Source of the DNA: Thermoplasmatales archaeon
Lineage (GTDB): Archaea; Thermoplasmatota; JASEFT01; JAUWIS01
Assembly: GCA_030019485.1 (NCBI GenBank)
Contig: JASEEW010000122.1
Location: forward strand, 1-5,380
Length of the DNA: 5,380 nucleotides
Direction: 5' to 3'
In this document: positions 5,196 to 5,380 of the stretch, in pieces
How the letters are laid out: each line of letters starts with the position of its first letter
Position numbering within the stretch: the stretch's first letter is position 1
Notes under the pieces: generated by a model
The model's database searches: none
Told to the model about the DNA's origin: nothing
The model's input: the letters and a program-made list of their open reading frames with translations, nothing else
Position numbers and translations under genes: made by a program

Positions 5196-5380
5196 GTAAT
5201 CCCATTTCCTACATGGGGTGGGAAGAATGACAGAAAAGAAAAAAGACAGGAAATTTTAAGCCGAACTGGAAAGTCTGGGATATTAGCAAGCAAAAATGAG
5301 GTGAAGTGGTTTTTAGAAGAGGCAAATAAAGTAGTTAAAATGATACCTAAGCCTTGGAAGGAGAAGAAGATTGGTAGACC
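5196..5380 (+). CDS. Partial open frame running off the window, transposase N-terminus-like
   Basis: The frame is open from just after a TAA at 5193-5195 to the end of the window. The credible protein part begins around 5241 and reads as basic, helical sequence: EILSRTGKSGILASKNEV at about 5250-5303, then FLEEANKVV, then MIPKPWKEKKIGRP at the edge. A lysine-rich stretch ending in GRP is common near the N-terminus of IS transposases of several families, before the DDE domain, which would lie outside the window. No ATG is well placed: in-frame options are GTG at 5301 and ATG at 5340. An ATG at 5227 is in another frame that stops at 5257-5259, with an A6 run at 5239-5244 between the two frames, so a frameshifted copy is possible. 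A small inverted repeat (CCCAT at 5201-5205, ATGGG at 5213-5217) lies upstream. The family assignment is tentative. Confidence 0.3.

Noticed and set aside
1..5380. CRISPR array, toxin-antitoxin pair, or defence island
   Set aside because: I saw no regularly spaced repeats, no small overlapping gene pair of that kind and no nuclease or helicase motifs in the window.

Overview
This AT-rich window looks archaeal. Most coding starts lack a Shine-Dalgarno sequence, and at least one has a TATA-like box about 26 bp upstream of the ATG, as expected for leaderless transcripts. The tRNA does not encode CCA and appears to carry a small non-canonical intron of the bulge-helix-bulge class. The first protein has a large ectodomain with six N-glycosylation sequons. 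I cannot place the lineage more precisely from the sequence.

Layout: (1) 68-1265 (+), a membrane-anchored surface protein with an N-terminal membrane bundle and a large ectodomain; its 5' end looks frameshifted at a T6 run. (2) 1266-1397, a promoter-containing spacer with a GC-rich hairpin that may be a small RNA or leader. (3) 1398-2135 (+), a soluble protein with a glutamine-amidotransferase-like (DUF4350/IFT52-like) fold. (4) 2171-3196 (-), a complete histone deacetylase/AcuC-family zinc deacylase. (5) 3257-4309 (+), a six-helix membrane protein of unknown function, divergent from the deacylase. (6) 4350-5075 (+), a creatininase-family metal amidohydrolase. (7) 5080-5168 (-), a tRNA with anticodon UAU and a probable 14-nt intron, its 3' end 4 nt from the amidohydrolase stop. 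(8) 5196-5380 (+), an open frame running off the window that resembles the N-terminus of a transposase.

There is no strong evidence for one multigene system. The genes read as a loose mix of housekeeping and hypothetical functions, mostly with their own promoters. The two enzymes (deacylase and creatininase-like) both cleave C-N bonds with metal, but nothing ties them to one pathway. The most interesting items are the tRNA (unusual anticodon loop and intron position), the broken 5' end of the surface-protein gene, and the GC-rich element before the DUF4350-like gene.
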